DNA of 64,000 nucleotides from Acidovorax benzenivorans (GCF_028680575.1 NZ_JAPCKI010000005.1:62001-126000); one strand, 5' to 3'. Numbered from the stretch's first letter, positions 37,933-47,508 are shown. Numbers and translations are program-made. Notes: generated by a model not told the origin, from the sequence alone.

Positions 37933-37989
37933 AATTTAATGAAATTGAGTGAAAATTTCATCAATAGAGAATGATGAAATTAAATTTCA
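37933..37989. promoter_or_regulatory. Lrp-type operator array between lrp and glmS
   Basis: GAAATT/AATTTC half-sites recur: AAATTTAATGAAATT (37933-37947), TGAAAATTTCA (37950-37960) and TGAAATTAAATTTCA (37975-37989). The region is very AT-rich against the high-GC background. Phased AT-rich palindromes are the usual targets of Lrp/AsnC octamers. Confidence 0.6.
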
Positions 37990-38070
37990 AATTTATGCCA
38001 ATATAAATCAATAATTTTTCAATGTGCTGCCTACGATCGCCCCATCCAATCCAACCCAGAGGCAATCACC

Positions 38071-40005
38071 ATGTGCGGCATCGTCGGCGCAGTCTCCACG
38101 CGCAACATCGTTCCCATCCTCGTGCAGGGCCTGCAGCGGCTTGAATATCGGGGCTATGACTCCTGCGGCGTGGCCGTACATGCGTCCAGCCTGGACGCCA
38201 CGCGCCCCGCCGGTTTGCAGCGCGCCCGCAGCACCGCCCGCGTGGCAGAGCTGCTGGAGCAGGTGAGCACCGAACACATCGACGGCGCCACTGGCATTGC
38301 CCACACCCGTTGGGCCACCCACGGCGCGCCCGCTGTGCACAACGCCCACCCGCATTTCAGCCACGGCACGGGAGCGGACGCCCACGCGCAGGCCACAGGC
38401 CGCGTAGCGCTGGTGCACAACGGCATCATCGAAAACCACGAAGAACTGCGCACCCGCCTGCAGGCGCGTGGCTATGTGTTTGCGAGCCAGACCGACACCG
38501 AGGTCATCGCCCACCTAGTAGACAGCCACTACAGCGGCGACCTGTTCGAAGCCGTGCAGGCCACCGTGGCCGAACTGCATGGCGCCTACGCCATCGCCGT
38601 CATGCACAAGGACGAACCCCACCGCGTGGTGGGCGCACGCGCCGGGTCGCCACTGATCCTGGGGGTTGGCAAGGATGCCGCCGTCGGGGCTTCGGCGTCG
38701 CGCGAGCACTTTCTGGCCAGTGACGCCATGGCCCTGGCGGGCGTCACCGACCAAATCGTGTACCTGGAAGAGGGCGACCTGGTGGACCTGCAACTGGGCC
38801 GCTACTGGATCGTGGGCAAGGACGGCAACGCGCTGCCCCCCGCACAGCGCCCCGTGCGCACCGTGTTAGCCCACAGCGGAGCCGCCGAGCTGGGCCCCTA
38901 CCGCCACTACATGCAAAAAGAAATCTTCGAGCAGCCCCGCGCCATTGCCGACACGCTCGAAGGCGTGGAAGGCATCGTGCCTGAGTTGTTTGACGGCGCA
39001 GGCCTGCACGGCGAGCCCGGCGCCGCCGCATGGCGCGTGTTCAAGGAGATCGACAACGTATTGATCCTTGCCTGCGGCACCAGCTACTACAGCGGTTGCA
39101 CCGCCAAATACTGGCTCGAAGACATCGCGGGCATCCCCACGCAGGTCGAGGTGGCCAGCGAATACCGCTACCGCACCAGTGTGCCCAACCCACGCACCCT
39201 GGTCGTCACCATCAGCCAGAGCGGCGAAACGGCAGACACCCTGGCCGCGCTGCGCCATGCGCAGTCGTTGGGAATGCAACACACGCTCACCATCTGCAAC
39301 GTGGCCACCAGCGCCATGGTGCGCGAATGCAAGCTGGCCTACATCACACGCGCCGGGGTCGAGATTGGCGTGGCCAGCACCAAGGCCTTCACCACGCAGC
39401 TGGCAGGCTTGTTCCTATTGACGCTGGCGCTGGCCCAATCCAAAGGCCGACTGAGCGACGCGCAGGAGGCCGCCCACCTCAAAACCATGCGCCACCTGCC
39501 CGTGGCCTTGCAAGCCGTGCTGGCGCTGGAGCCACAAATCATCAGCTGGGCCGAAGACTTTGCACGCATGGAAAACGCACTCTTCCTGGGCCGGGGCCTG
39601 CACTACCCCATCGCACTCGAAGGCGCCTTGAAACTCAAGGAAATCAGCTACATCCACGCCGAGGCCTACCCGGCCGGTGAACTCAAGCACGGCCCCTTGG
39701 CCTTGGTGACGAGCGCCATGCCCGTCGTCACCGTGGCGCCTAACGATGCGCTGCTGGAAAAGCTCAAGAGCAACATGCAGGAGGTGCGTGCCCGCGCCGG
39801 CGTGTTGTATGTGCTGGCCGACGCCGACACCCGCATCGAAAGCAGCGAGGGTCTGCACGTGATCCGCATGCCCGAGCACTACGGCCCCTTGAGCCCGCTG
39901 CTGCACGTGGTGCCGCTGCAGCTGCTGGCGTATCACACGGCGTGCGCGCGGGGGACGGATGTAGATAAGCCTAGGAACCTCGCAAAATCCGTGACTGTGG
40001 AGTGA
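38071..40005 (+). CDS. glmS: Glutamine--fructose-6-phosphate aminotransferase (isomerizing)
   Basis: A 644-residue enzyme that starts amino-sugar synthesis: fructose-6-P plus Gln gives glucosamine-6-P. The nucleophile Cys2 (MCGIVGAV) belongs to the N-terminal glutaminase, two SIS domains bind the sugar, and the C-terminus [13 protein letters not shown] is the conserved tail. It is about 35 residues longer than usual, mainly in the glutaminase (around residues 30-50 and 90-110). No glmS ribozyme is seen; control appears to be through the divergent Lrp-type gene. The product feeds glmU, 4-6 kb away. Confidence 0.96.
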   Translation: MCGIVGAVSTRNIVPILVQGLQRLEYRGYDSCGVAVHASSLDATRPAGLQRARSTARVAELLEQVSTEHIDGATGIAHTRWATHGAPAVHNAHPHFSHGTGADAHAQATGRVALVHNGIIENHEELRTRLQARGYVFASQTDTEVIAHLVDSHYSGDLFEAVQATVAELHGAYAIAVMHKDEPHRVVGARAGSPLILGVGKDAAVGASASREHFLASDAMALAGVTDQIVYLEEGDLVDLQLGRYWIVGKDGNALPPAQRPVRTVLAHSGAAELGPYRHYMQKEIFEQPRAIADTLEGVEGIVPELFDGAGLHGEPGAAAWRVFKEIDNVLILACGTSYYSGCTAKYWLEDIAGIPTQVEVASEYRYRTSVPNPRTLVVTISQSGETADTLAALRHAQSLGMQHTLTICNVATSAMVRECKLAYITRAGVEIGVASTKAFTTQLAGLFLLTLALAQSKGRLSDAQEAAHLKTMRHLPVALQAVLALEPQIISWAEDFARMENALFLGRGLHYPIALEGALKLKEISYIHAEAYPAGELKHGPLALVTSAMPVVTVAPNDALLEKLKSNMQEVRARAGVLYVLADADTRIESSEGLHVIRMPEHYGPLSPLLHVVPLQLLAYHTACARGTDVDKPRNLAKSVTVE

Positions 40006-40193
40006 GAGATGTGCTGCCGATGGCCTTTATATTCTTGCCTAATAGAGTCACGCTGCATTCACCTCGCACTTGTGTGGAAGGCGGTCACAGCGGTCCAAGA
40101 AGCATCTGCAGTAGTGCAAGCAGGTTGAAGCGTGGTGGGTAGGCAACGACGCTCAACCCGAGAGTTCCGTGTCATCACGAAAGGCTGTCTTCT

Positions 40194-40769
40194 CTACATG
40201 CTCCTCGCCTTCAAAGCCGCTTTTCGTTTCGCAAACTGCGCGGCCCATTCGGATACCGGCATAAAGCTAGGGTCCGAACGCACAACGCGCTCTGTCTGGG
40301 ACCAGATGGCTTCGTCGGTCTGATCCAGGTCCAAGGGGTCGCCGTGTGGTTGACTCACGTACCAAGGGGTGTCCAGGTAAATCTCCACGGTGTTGTCTTC
40401 CGGGTCCATGCAGTAGATGGATATCGCGTTGCCGTGGTTGAGGCCGCGCATCTTCGTTGCACCCAGGGCCAGAGCGCGGCGGCGGGCCTCGCGCAGGTGG
40501 TCGAGGGTCTGGACTTTGAAGGACAACTGCATCACCGTACTGGGTGCGTCCGCTCCACGGCCCCCGGCCAGAGCCAGCTGGTGGTGCTGGTCGTCGCGCC
40601 CGCTCAGGAACACGATCTCGAAACGGAAGGTCACGCCCTCGCCCCGGTCGGTCTCCTGCATGTCGAACACACCGGTGTAGAAGGTCTTCATCACCTCCAG
40701 GTCACGGCAGAAGATGCCGCAATGGGAGAGGTTGGCGGTATAGGGTGGGTTCACGGTGTCGGACTCCAT
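40194..40769 (-). CDS. VOC-family dioxygenase-like protein
   Basis: A 191-residue protein of the glyoxalase/extradiol-dioxygenase fold. The metal ligands fit His (NLSHCGIF), His (QHHQLAL) and Glu (NTVEIYLD). The tail PWYVSQPHGDPLDL is found in catechol-2,3-dioxygenase-like members. The ATG at 40769 lies four bases after the dehydrogenase stop, so it is the last gene of the operon starting at 44335. Substrate unknown; ring cleavage or an isomerase step is possible. The 188 bases to glmS hold nothing recognised. Confidence 0.85.
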   Translation of the reverse strand: MESDTVNPPYTANLSHCGIFCRDLEVMKTFYTGVFDMQETDRGEGVTFRFEIVFLSGRDDQHHQLALAGGRGADAPSTVMQLSFKVQTLDHLREARRRALALGATKMRGLNHGNAISIYCMDPEDNTVEIYLDTPWYVSQPHGDPLDLDQTDEAIWSQTERVVRSDPSFMPVSEWAAQFAKRKAALKARSM

Positions 40770-40773
40770 GGGT

Positions 40774-41787
40774 TCAGGGGATGAGGACCAGCTTGCCGAG
40801 CGTGCCACCGCTGTCGAGAAGCTCGTGGGCCCGGCGGGCCTCTGCCAGCGGCATGCGCATGGAGCGCGGCGCACGCACCTGGCCGCTGGCCATGAGGGCG
40901 ATGGCCTGCTCCATCAACCCACGGCGCTGCGCCACATCGGCGTCCACCGCGTGGATGGAGAAGGTGCGGATGGCCAGGCTTTTAGCGAGCAGCTTGCGCA
41001 ACTCATCGAACACGTCGGCCGAAGGCGGGCCACCCAGAATGTTGTACGACACGGCCATGCCCGACGGCGCGAGCGAGCGCAGGCAGGCGATGAAGAGCGC
41101 GGCACCCACGTGGTCGAAAGCCAGGTCCACGCCGCGGCCACCGGTCAGCTCCATCACCCGCTGCGGCAGCGCCTGCACGTCGCCGTCCACCAAGTCGGTC
41201 ACACCGTTCTCCAATGCGAATGCCCGCTTCACTGGCGTGGAGGCGGTGCCGATCACCCGCAGGCCACGCGAGCGCGCTACCTGCGCGAGCGCTGTGGCCA
41301 CCCCACCGGCTGCGCCCGGCACCAGGATGGCCTGGGCCGGCAGGTTGCCGTTGCTGGCCAGCAGAGCAAGGGCCAACTGGAAGTTGCCCAGGCTCACCGC
41401 GTCTTCCCACGCGATGCTGGAGGGCAGCACAAAAGGCACCGACTCCGGCACGCAGATGGCCTGCACATAGCAGCCGCCGCGCTGGGGCAGCTCGCGCGCA
41501 CTTACCAGCACCCGATCCCCTACTTGCAGCCGTGCCACGCCCGGGCCCACGGCGTCCACGACTCCGGCCAGCTCATTGCCGGGTATGGCTGGCAGCGGCG
41601 GCATCCATTTGTAGGTTCCGTTGCGGATCAGCACGTCCGGGCCGCCCGCACCAATGGCATGCGCTCGCACGCGCACCTGGGCCGGTCCGGGCTGGGGCAT
41701 CGGCAGATCGACCCAGGACAGTACTTCTGGACCACCCGTCACCCGCAGTTGCACGGCTTTCATCGTGCCTTCAGAAGAGGTCGCCAT
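40774..41787 (-). CDS. Zinc-less alcohol dehydrogenase / quinone oxidoreductase-like protein
   Basis: A 337-residue MDR-superfamily enzyme. A GroES-like domain is followed by a Rossmann fold with VPGAAGGVATALAQVA binding NAD(P)H. The Zn-binding Cys cluster is lacking, as in quinone oxidoreductases. The start at 41787 has GAGGG upstream and lies eight bases after the DUF1185 stop. It belongs to the GntR-controlled catabolic operon. The reaction is probably reduction of an enone or quinone; unproved. Confidence 0.87.
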   Translation of the reverse strand: MATSSEGTMKAVQLRVTGGPEVLSWVDLPMPQPGPAQVRVRAHAIGAGGPDVLIRNGTYKWMPPLPAIPGNELAGVVDAVGPGVARLQVGDRVLVSARELPQRGGCYVQAICVPESVPFVLPSSIAWEDAVSLGNFQLALALLASNGNLPAQAILVPGAAGGVATALAQVARSRGLRVIGTASTPVKRAFALENGVTDLVDGDVQALPQRVMELTGGRGVDLAFDHVGAALFIACLRSLAPSGMAVSYNILGGPPSADVFDELRKLLAKSLAIRTFSIHAVDADVAQRRGLMEQAIALMASGQVRAPRSMRMPLAEARRAHELLDSGGTLGKLVLIP

Positions 41788-41795
41788 CTTCACCC

Positions 41796-42374
41796 TCAGC
41801 GTTGGCCGTCGTGTACGGAAACCTGCTCACGCGTGAGCCCGCCCAGGCGCGCATGGATGCGACCGCCATCGGCCATCACCAGCGCAAAGAGGATCTCGTC
41901 GGGGCGCGGTGCATCCTGGATGCCGACCTCGGCACTGTTGAAATGGCTACGGACATAGGCCGCATGGATGTAGTGCAGCGGCACCACCAACCGGTAGCCC
42001 GTCGCTGCGACGACCTTGGCCGACGGCACGATAGCCTTGGGCTCACCCAGCACCTGGCGCATCGCCCAGCCGCCAGCTTCGTGCCAGACGGCACCGTGTT
42101 CCAGCTCGCCGTTGACACCAACAATCGCTGCCTTGCTGTAGGCCTGCACGTTGTCCTGGCCCAGCACCGCGACAAGTTCTTCGGCAAGCGTCGTGCCCAG
42201 GCTGCGCAGCTCGGCCATGAAAGGCAAGAGGTCCGGCTCATACCGGCCGGCGTAGGGATTGCGAATCACAGCACAGGCAGAGGCGACGCGCAGTGGGGTC
42301 TGCGGCGGCGGGCCGCCTTCGTGGTAAACCGTTTCGATGGTCAAGCTGCGCTTGCGGATAGCGATCAAGGTCAT
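41796..42374 (-). CDS. DUF1185 (amino acid synthesis) family protein
   Basis: A 192-residue protein of the family annotated as amino acid synthesis proteins (DUF1185). The conserved stretches VIRNPYAGRYEPDL, GEAWHEAGGW-like (AVWHEAGGW) and HYIHAAYVRSHF are visible. The biochemical role of the family is poorly known. Here it sits between a Bug binding protein and a dehydrogenase in a catabolic operon. A carboxylate ring-opening or amidase-like role is conceivable but not shown. Confidence 0.78.
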   Translation of the reverse strand: MTLIAIRKRSLTIETVYHEGGPPPQTPLRVASACAVIRNPYAGRYEPDLLPFMAELRSLGTTLAEELVAVLGQDNVQAYSKAAIVGVNGELEHGAVWHEAGGWAMRQVLGEPKAIVPSAKVVAATGYRLVVPLHYIHAAYVRSHFNSAEVGIQDAPRPDEILFALVMADGGRIHARLGGLTREQVSVHDGQR

Positions 42375-42405
42375 GCAATAGGTCCTTCGATGAAACTGGT
42401 GGCAA

Positions 42406-43377
42406 TCATTGTTTGGGTATCTTGGCGTCGGCCACCACCTGCTGCCATTTTTCGATTTCGTGGCTCACCATGGTTTTCATTTCTTCGGGCGTGCTCCCTC
42501 GTGCCTCGCCCCCCATGTCTTCCAGGCGTTGGCGCACGGCGGGCGCTTGCAGCGCGCGGAGAACCTCGGCATGGAGGCGTTCCACGACCGCACGGGGCGT
42601 GCCTGTCGGGGCCATCAAACCTGCCCACGACCGCACGTCGTACCCCGTCACGCCTTGCTCCGCCACAGTAGGGACGTTGGGCAGGCCGGGCCACCGCTGC
42701 AGCCCCGTGGTAGCAATGGCACGTAGTTTGCCGGCCTGGATGTTGGTCAACACCGCAGTAGGAGGCGCGATGATGAAAGGCACATCGCCCGCCAACAAGG
42801 CGGTGATCGATGCAGCATCGCCCCGATAGGGTACGTGCAGCAGGCTCACGCGGGCCATCTTGGCCAGCAACTCGCCCGCCAAATGGTGGGTGGAGCCGAC
42901 ACCCGCAGTGCCGTACCCCACCGATCCCGGCGCTGCCTGTGCGTTGGCGATCACTTCGCGCAGACTCTGAATCTTTGAGTTGGCGTTGACCACCATCAAG
43001 AAGGGAAAGAAGGTGATGGTGGAAACCATCTCGAAGTCCGCCACCGATTTGTAGGGCAGCGTGTTGTACAGGGCGCCCGCCACGGCATGGCCACCGGTGG
43101 CCAGCAGCAGCGAGTACCCATCGGGTTTGGCGCGTGCCACCGTGGTGGCTGCGATGGTCCCCCCCGCGCCCGACTGTGCTTCCACCACGACCGGCTGGCC
43201 CAAGGCTTTGGCCATTTCCGTTCCAACGGCGCGGGCGATAGCGTCGGCGTTGCCGCCGGGGGCAAACCCCTGGTAGAGCTTGATGGCTCGCTCGGGGTAC
43301 GCCTGGGCCCAGGCCGACAAAGTCGGCCATCCAAGGGCAGCCGCGCCACAGGCGGCCAGGACATGTCTTCTGTGCAT
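42406..43377 (-). CDS. Bug-type (tripartite tricarboxylate) substrate-binding protein
   Basis: A 323-residue periplasmic binding protein. A twin-Arg-like N-terminus MHRRHVLAACGAAALG with cleavage after AWAQA is followed by the Bug fold (LYQGFAPGGNADAIAR; FAPGG is the ligand loop). Bug proteins bind small carboxylates. No TctA/TctB membrane genes are nearby, the usual state for orphan Bug genes of burkholderiales. It lies second in the operon and may act as sensor or delivery protein for the substrate. Confidence 0.92.
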   Translation of the reverse strand: MHRRHVLAACGAAALGWPTLSAWAQAYPERAIKLYQGFAPGGNADAIARAVGTEMAKALGQPVVVEAQSGAGGTIAATTVARAKPDGYSLLLATGGHAVAGALYNTLPYKSVADFEMVSTITFFPFLMVVNANSKIQSLREVIANAQAAPGSVGYGTAGVGSTHHLAGELLAKMARVSLLHVPYRGDAASITALLAGDVPFIIAPPTAVLTNIQAGKLRAIATTGLQRWPGLPNVPTVAEQGVTGYDVRSWAGLMAPTGTPRAVVERLHAEVLRALQAPAVRQRLEDMGGEARGSTPEEMKTMVSHEIEKWQQVVADAKIPKQ

Positions 43378-43474
43378 CGTATTTGTCTCCGTGGGCGGCG
43401 GCCGCATGGGACCTGGCTCTGCCCTTGCAGGGATTGGGTGGAAGGTCGAAAAGGTGACGGTGGACGGATGGGGA

Positions 43475-44335
43475 TCAGCCCTGCGCAACCACCGGATTGC
43501 GCAGCACACCAATGGCTTCGATTTCCACTTCCACCACGTCACCCGGCTTCATGAACTGCTGCGGCTTTTTGCTCCAGCCCACGCCAGCCGGGGTGCCGGT
43601 AATGATCACGTCGCCCGGCACCAGCGTGAAGATGGTGGAGGCGTAGGCGATCAGTCGGGGGATGGGGAAGATCATGTGTCCCGTGTGGCTGGACTGCACT
43701 ACGGCGCCGTTCAGACGTGTCTCCAGCTTGAGTTCCCGGCCCGGTGCGATCTCGTCGGCCGTCACCATCCAGGGGCCGAAGGCGCCGGTGGATTCAAAGT
43801 TTTTTCCGGATGCGATTTGCTTGGCGTGGAACTGCCACTCGCGCACGCTGGCGTCGTTGTAGCAGCTGTAGCCGGCAATGTGAGACCAGGCGTCTGCCTC
43901 GCTGATGTCGCGACCTTCCTTGCCGATCACCACCGCCAGCTCGCCTTCCCAGTCCAGCGACTCCGAAACGTGGGGGCGGATGATGGGGCCTTGATGGGGT
44001 GTCTGCGAACGCCACACGCGCAAGAAGATCGGTGGCTGCTCGGACAACTCGCGCTGCATGCCTGCGGCGAGCACTTCCTGGTGGTGATCCATGTAGTTGC
44101 GCACCGCGCAGACGATCTTTTCTGGACGGGGAATCACAGGCAAGAAGGTCACTTCAGCCAATTTCGCATCAGCCTTGAGCCCCTCCACCAGCGCATCACG
44201 GCGTTGGAAATCCGGGCTGGCAATGAAGTCGGCCAAGGTGGCCTGGCCAGTGCGACCGGCCAGTTCGGCCACGCCGTCGCCGAGGACGACACCCCAGGTT
44301 TCACGGCCGCCGATCGAGTAGGACATCAGTTTCAT
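43475..44335 (-). CDS. Fumarylacetoacetate hydrolase (FAH) family protein
   Basis: A 286-residue FAH-fold enzyme. The metal site residues fit DWEGELAVVIGKEGRD and the C-terminal GDVIITGTPAGVG. FAH members cleave or isomerise beta-diketo acids at the end of aromatic catabolism. First gene of the five-gene operon, with palindromic operators about 70-110 bases upstream. The substrate is not determined. Confidence 0.92.
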   Translation of the reverse strand: MKLMSYSIGGRETWGVVLGDGVAELAGRTGQATLADFIASPDFQRRDALVEGLKADAKLAEVTFLPVIPRPEKIVCAVRNYMDHHQEVLAAGMQRELSEQPPIFLRVWRSQTPHQGPIIRPHVSESLDWEGELAVVIGKEGRDISEADAWSHIAGYSCYNDASVREWQFHAKQIASGKNFESTGAFGPWMVTADEIAPGRELKLETRLNGAVVQSSHTGHMIFPIPRLIAYASTIFTLVPGDVIITGTPAGVGWSKKPQQFMKPGDVVEVEIEAIGVLRNPVVAQG

Positions 44336-44405
44336 GGGTTTCCTTAGAGAGGGATGGAAAGAGGCGCGGAGGGGAGTGATCTAACAACCCCGCATTGCCC
44401 AGACA

Positions 44406-44450
44406 AATGCATGAAGTTATTTTTATGCATAAAACATGTTTCATGCATAG
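44406..44450. promoter_or_regulatory. ATGCAT operator cluster upstream of the FAH operon
   Basis: Three palindromic boxes lie in about 45 bases: AATGCATGAAG, TTTATGCATAAAAC and TCATGCATAG, with ACATGT between them. The same TTTATGCATAAA occurs at 45391 in front of the GntR gene. Likely sites of the FCD-type GntR regulator, in the position of a repressor. Confidence 0.6.
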
Positions 44451-44540
44451 TGGTTTCTACCGAGCAATTTCCGGGAACTTGTGTGGAACGAGTTGCAGAA
44501 GGCTGCGCAGCCCACGTAAAAGGAGAGGAACCCAGAAGCA

Positions 44541-44570
44541 AAAAAGCCCGCAGTGCGAGGCCTGCGGGCT
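44541..44570 (-). terminator. Rho-independent terminator of the GntR gene
   Basis: On the minus strand AGCCCGCAG pairs with CTGCGGGCT across an eight-base-class loop, followed by six T. It lies about 110 bases after the GntR stop; the stretch between has no supported gene. Confidence 0.8.
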
Positions 44571-44679
44571 GTGTGCCGCGGGAGCGGCGTGCGTTGAAGA
44601 ATGAGGGGATCGTCCGTGGAAAGACGGTCTCCATGGCCGCCACCAGGCAAAGGCCTAGTGTGCAATTGTGAGGCGACGC

Positions 44680-45381
44680 TCAGCCGCCGCGATCAGGTTC
44701 CACCTTGCTCAGCACGGCCAGCACATTGCGCTCCGTGCCCAAGATGTGCTCTCGCAACAGCGCACAGGCGGTGTCCGCATCGCGCCGCAAAGTGGCATCC
44801 ATGAGCTTGCGGTGCTCGCTGGATTTGTTCTTGAAGGTTTTCCGATAACGTGCAGAAAATCGCCGGTAGCGCTCTGCTTGGTCAAAGAGACTGGCACTCC
44901 AGGTGCGCAGGCGCTCCGAGGGGCTTGCCGATATCAGGGCCATGTGAAAGGCCGTGTGTACGTCGGTCCATCCCTGATCCAAAACGACCGGCCCATCGCT
45001 CAGCCGACCTTCCACCTTTTCAAGGCGGTGGAAGGCTGCCACGACCTGCGCTTCCCATGCGTCATCTCCGTGCTCTATGGACTCGCGCAGCGCCTGCACA
45101 TCGAGCATGACCCGCATGCGGGTGATATCCATCAAATCTTCTGCAGAGATCGCCGTAACGCGAAACCCCCGGCGCTCGTCGGCGCGGATCAGCCCTTCCT
45201 GGGCCAGACGGCTCAGTGCTTCTCGCAGAGGACTGCTTGAAAAGCCATAGGCGGCTTGCAATTCATCGAGCTTGAGCTTGGCGCCTGGGCTGTAGGTGCC
45301 GCTCAACACATCCCTGCGCAATTGCGCAAAGGCTTGATCCACCAGGGGCGGGGTGCGCTGGGAAGTGTCATTTTTATACAT
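44680..45381 (-). CDS. GntR-family (FCD) transcriptional regulator
   Basis: A 233-residue regulator. The winged helix-turn-helix (LDELQAAYGFSSSPLREALSRLAQEGL) is followed by a helical FCD domain with metal/effector His residues (VHTAFHMALISA). Two starts are possible: 45381 and an in-frame ATG at 45399 that lies inside the palindrome TTATGCATAA; the first is used. The same palindrome is repeated before the FAH operon. It probably controls that operon, itself and the divergent FMN reductase. Confidence 0.88.
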   Translation of the reverse strand: MYKNDTSQRTPPLVDQAFAQLRRDVLSGTYSPGAKLKLDELQAAYGFSSSPLREALSRLAQEGLIRADERRGFRVTAISAEDLMDITRMRVMLDVQALRESIEHGDDAWEAQVVAAFHRLEKVEGRLSDGPVVLDQGWTDVHTAFHMALISASPSERLRTWSASLFDQAERYRRFSARYRKTFKNKSSEHRKLMDATLRRDADTACALLREHILGTERNVLAVLSKVEPDRGG

Positions 45382-45402
45382 GTTTTGAATTTTATGCATA
45401 AA
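45376..45402. promoter_or_regulatory. Operator pair between GntR and FMN reductase genes
   Basis: A perfect palindrome TTTATGCATAAA (45391-45402) and ATACATGT just left of it repeat the pattern of the cluster at 44406-44450. It would place the GntR protein over its own start and near the reductase promoter. Confidence 0.55.
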
Positions 45403-45433
45403 CTTGGCCCATTGAAATAAGGAGAAAACCTCA

Positions 45434-46021
45434 GTGACCACCGCCTCGACCCCATCCCCAGTGCGCCTCTTGGCCATCTCGGGCAGCATCCGCCGCGCCT
45501 CGCATTGCTCGGCCGTGCTGCGCAGCCTGCAGCCTCTGCTGCCGCCGGAGGCGACACTGGAATTGTTCCCTCTCGACGAGATTCCCTTGTACAACGCCGA
45601 TCTGGACGGGGATCAACCACCCGCCGCAGTGGCGCAGCTCAAGCGAGCGATCGAGAGCGCCGATGGCCTGGTTTTCTGTTCGCCTGAATACAACTACGGA
45701 ATACCGGGAGTGCTCAAGAATGCCATTGACTGGGCGTCGCGCCCTGGCTTTGCATCGCCGCTCAAGGGCAAGCCCGCCCTCGTCATGACAGCGTCGCCAG
45801 GCACAGCTGGGGGCGTGCGCGCACAAGCCCAGATTCGTGACGCATTGGCAGCTACGCTGGCGCGCCCTTTGGTGCGCCAACATATCGCGATTGCTGGAGT
45901 GGCAACGCGTATTCAAGAGGGCCAGTTGGTTGACAAGCCTACCTTGGACATCATCCAGGCTGGGTTACAAGAGCTGATTGAAGAGAGCCGCTGGATTGCG
46001 ACTCGCTCCTCTCAACCCTGA
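45434..46021 (+). CDS. NAD(P)H-dependent FMN reductase
   Basis: A 195-residue flavodoxin-like reductase. The FMN-phosphate loop ISGSIRRASHC lies near residue 16 and the signature SPEYNYGIPGVLKNAIDW near 83, typical of the ChrR/YieF group. The GTG start has AAGGAG nine bases upstream. It could supply reduced FMN to the two LLM monooxygenases further right, as SsuE does for SsuD, though linkage is loose and it may instead serve the GntR operon. Confidence 0.9.
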   Translation: MTTASTPSPVRLLAISGSIRRASHCSAVLRSLQPLLPPEATLELFPLDEIPLYNADLDGDQPPAAVAQLKRAIESADGLVFCSPEYNYGIPGVLKNAIDWASRPGFASPLKGKPALVMTASPGTAGGVRAQAQIRDALAATLARPLVRQHIAIAGVATRIQEGQLVDKPTLDIIQAGLQELIEESRWIATRSSQP

Positions 46022-46382
46022 ATCCACACGGAGCACCGCCCCATCTTCTTTCTGGTCGCGACGGCGGATATGGCGCAGCAGGGTTCGCGCTATGGACGTT
46101 TTGCGTTTGACCCTGTCGGATGTCCAGAGTGTGGAGAAATTTGTAGGGTCAAGGTTGTTGGCCACAGAACCAGATCTGTCGCTCAACCAGGCCCCTGAAG
46201 GGGATGCACAGTTCGACGCGGGATCACCTACAAAGTTCGTGATTGAATCGCATGGACAACTATCTCGCTAGGCTTTCGGGTGTTCAGCCAGCCGCTTCTC
46301 GGTGCGAGAGTAGTTCCGGAAACCTCTGCAGTCGAGTGCCGAGATGAAGACGTGCTTGTTGCCCGTGCAACAGCGCAATCGA
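46022..46382. other. Gene-free gap of about 360 bases
   Basis: Frames here are short and unlike their neighbours in codon use; I see no gene, terminator or repeat that I can support. Confidence 0.5.
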
Positions 46383-47339
46383 TCAGGCTTGACCGGAAAA
46401 TTGGCTGTCAAAGGTCTTGCTGACATCCAGCTTTTGCTTGACTAGCCCCACCTTGAGATAGAAGTCCGCTGTGCGCTGCTGATCCGTTATCACTTGCGCA
46501 TCTATTGGCACCCAGCGTGTGGCCCTTCGCTCAAACTGCAGTCGTGCTGCCTCTTCTGGAATGCCGACAATGCGGGCCAGTGCTGCGCCAAATTCCGCAG
46601 GGTGCTTGTATGACCAGACCTGTGCGCGTTCGACGCGCCCCTTGAAGTCCTGCAGGATGGAGCGCTTGTTCAGCAAGGCCGAGTCGGTAGCGGCCAGAAA
46701 GCTCAATCCGGACGACAGGCCTCGCCCGTTGACCAGCACGCGAGCGTGTTTGCTGGTTTCGGCCAGCGCTGTATAGGGCTCCCATGTGGCCCAGGCGTCC
46801 ACAGCCCCCTGTGTGAGTGCGAGCTTGGCATCGGCCGGTGGAATGAACTTGATCTGCACATCGTCAGCCGTAAGGCCCACGGATTCCAGCGCCTTGAGTG
46901 TGACGAAGTGACCAATGGAGCCGCGATTTGTGGCGATGCTCTTGCCCCTGAGGCTGCTGGCGTCTTTGAGGGGCGATTCCGGTGATACCAGGATGGCCGT
47001 GCCATATGCGTCAGAGCGATTGGCCGCGAAGGCCTTGACGCGGCTGCCTGCAGCCAGAGTGAAAAGAAGTGGTGCATCCCCAATAGGGCCAAAGTCCACA
47101 GCATCTGCATTGAGTGCCTCTGCCAACGGCGCGGCCGCAGGGAACTCGGTCCACTTGATGTCGTAAGCAAGATTCTTCAGTTCGCCTGCTGCTTCAAGTA
47201 GGGCGCGCAATCCGCCCTTCTGGTCGCCTGCGCGCAATACGGTTTTGGTCTGGGCGTGTACCAGCACGGGCGAGAGGAGCGAGGCGGCGGACACCGAAGC
47301 GGTGAGCAGGCGATGGAATTGGCGGCGTTGCATGGTCAT
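46383..47339 (-). CDS. SsuA-like ABC substrate-binding protein (first)
   Basis: A 318-residue periplasmic protein with the start QRRQFHRLLTAS and a signal ending near VHAQ. The NMT1/SsuA fold is shown by LRAGDQKGGLRALLEAAG and VDAWATWEPYTA. Such proteins bind alkanesulfonates, taurine or sulfate esters. It is not beside a permease; it must use the SsuBC-type pair at 54777-56713 or another system. It is close in sequence to the protein at 51117 (both have GDQ.GGLRAL). Confidence 0.9.
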   Translation of the reverse strand: MTMQRRQFHRLLTASVSAASLLSPVLVHAQTKTVLRAGDQKGGLRALLEAAGELKNLAYDIKWTEFPAAAPLAEALNADAVDFGPIGDAPLLFTLAAGSRVKAFAANRSDAYGTAILVSPESPLKDASSLRGKSIATNRGSIGHFVTLKALESVGLTADDVQIKFIPPADAKLALTQGAVDAWATWEPYTALAETSKHARVLVNGRGLSSGLSFLAATDSALLNKRSILQDFKGRVERAQVWSYKHPAEFGAALARIVGIPEEAARLQFERRATRWVPIDAQVITDQQRTADFYLKVGLVKQKLDVSKTFDSQFSGQA

Positions 47340-47508
47340 GCTGAATGGGTCAAGGATGAAACTGACCTCATTCCATCAGTCAACAACGCAAAAACCAACG
47401 AAGCGTTTGGTACTTGAATATGCGGTTTGTAGCGCAGTGCCACTGCTGGAAACAATGCCCCAGAGAGGCCGAAAATTCACTCTCGAACTGCGTGCATGCC
47501 CGGCGCAC

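Noticed and set aside
38006-38070. glmS ribozyme or GlmY/GlmZ-type site before glmS
   Set aside because: The leader is short and lacks the conserved ribozyme core; nothing supports RNA-level control.
44354-44671. A rightward frame of 105 residues between the FAH and GntR genes
   Set aside because: It runs through the operator cluster and the GntR terminator and has no family features.
45978-46271. A 97-residue frame overlapping the end of the FMN reductase
   Set aside because: It overlaps the real gene in another frame and has no ribosome site or similarity.
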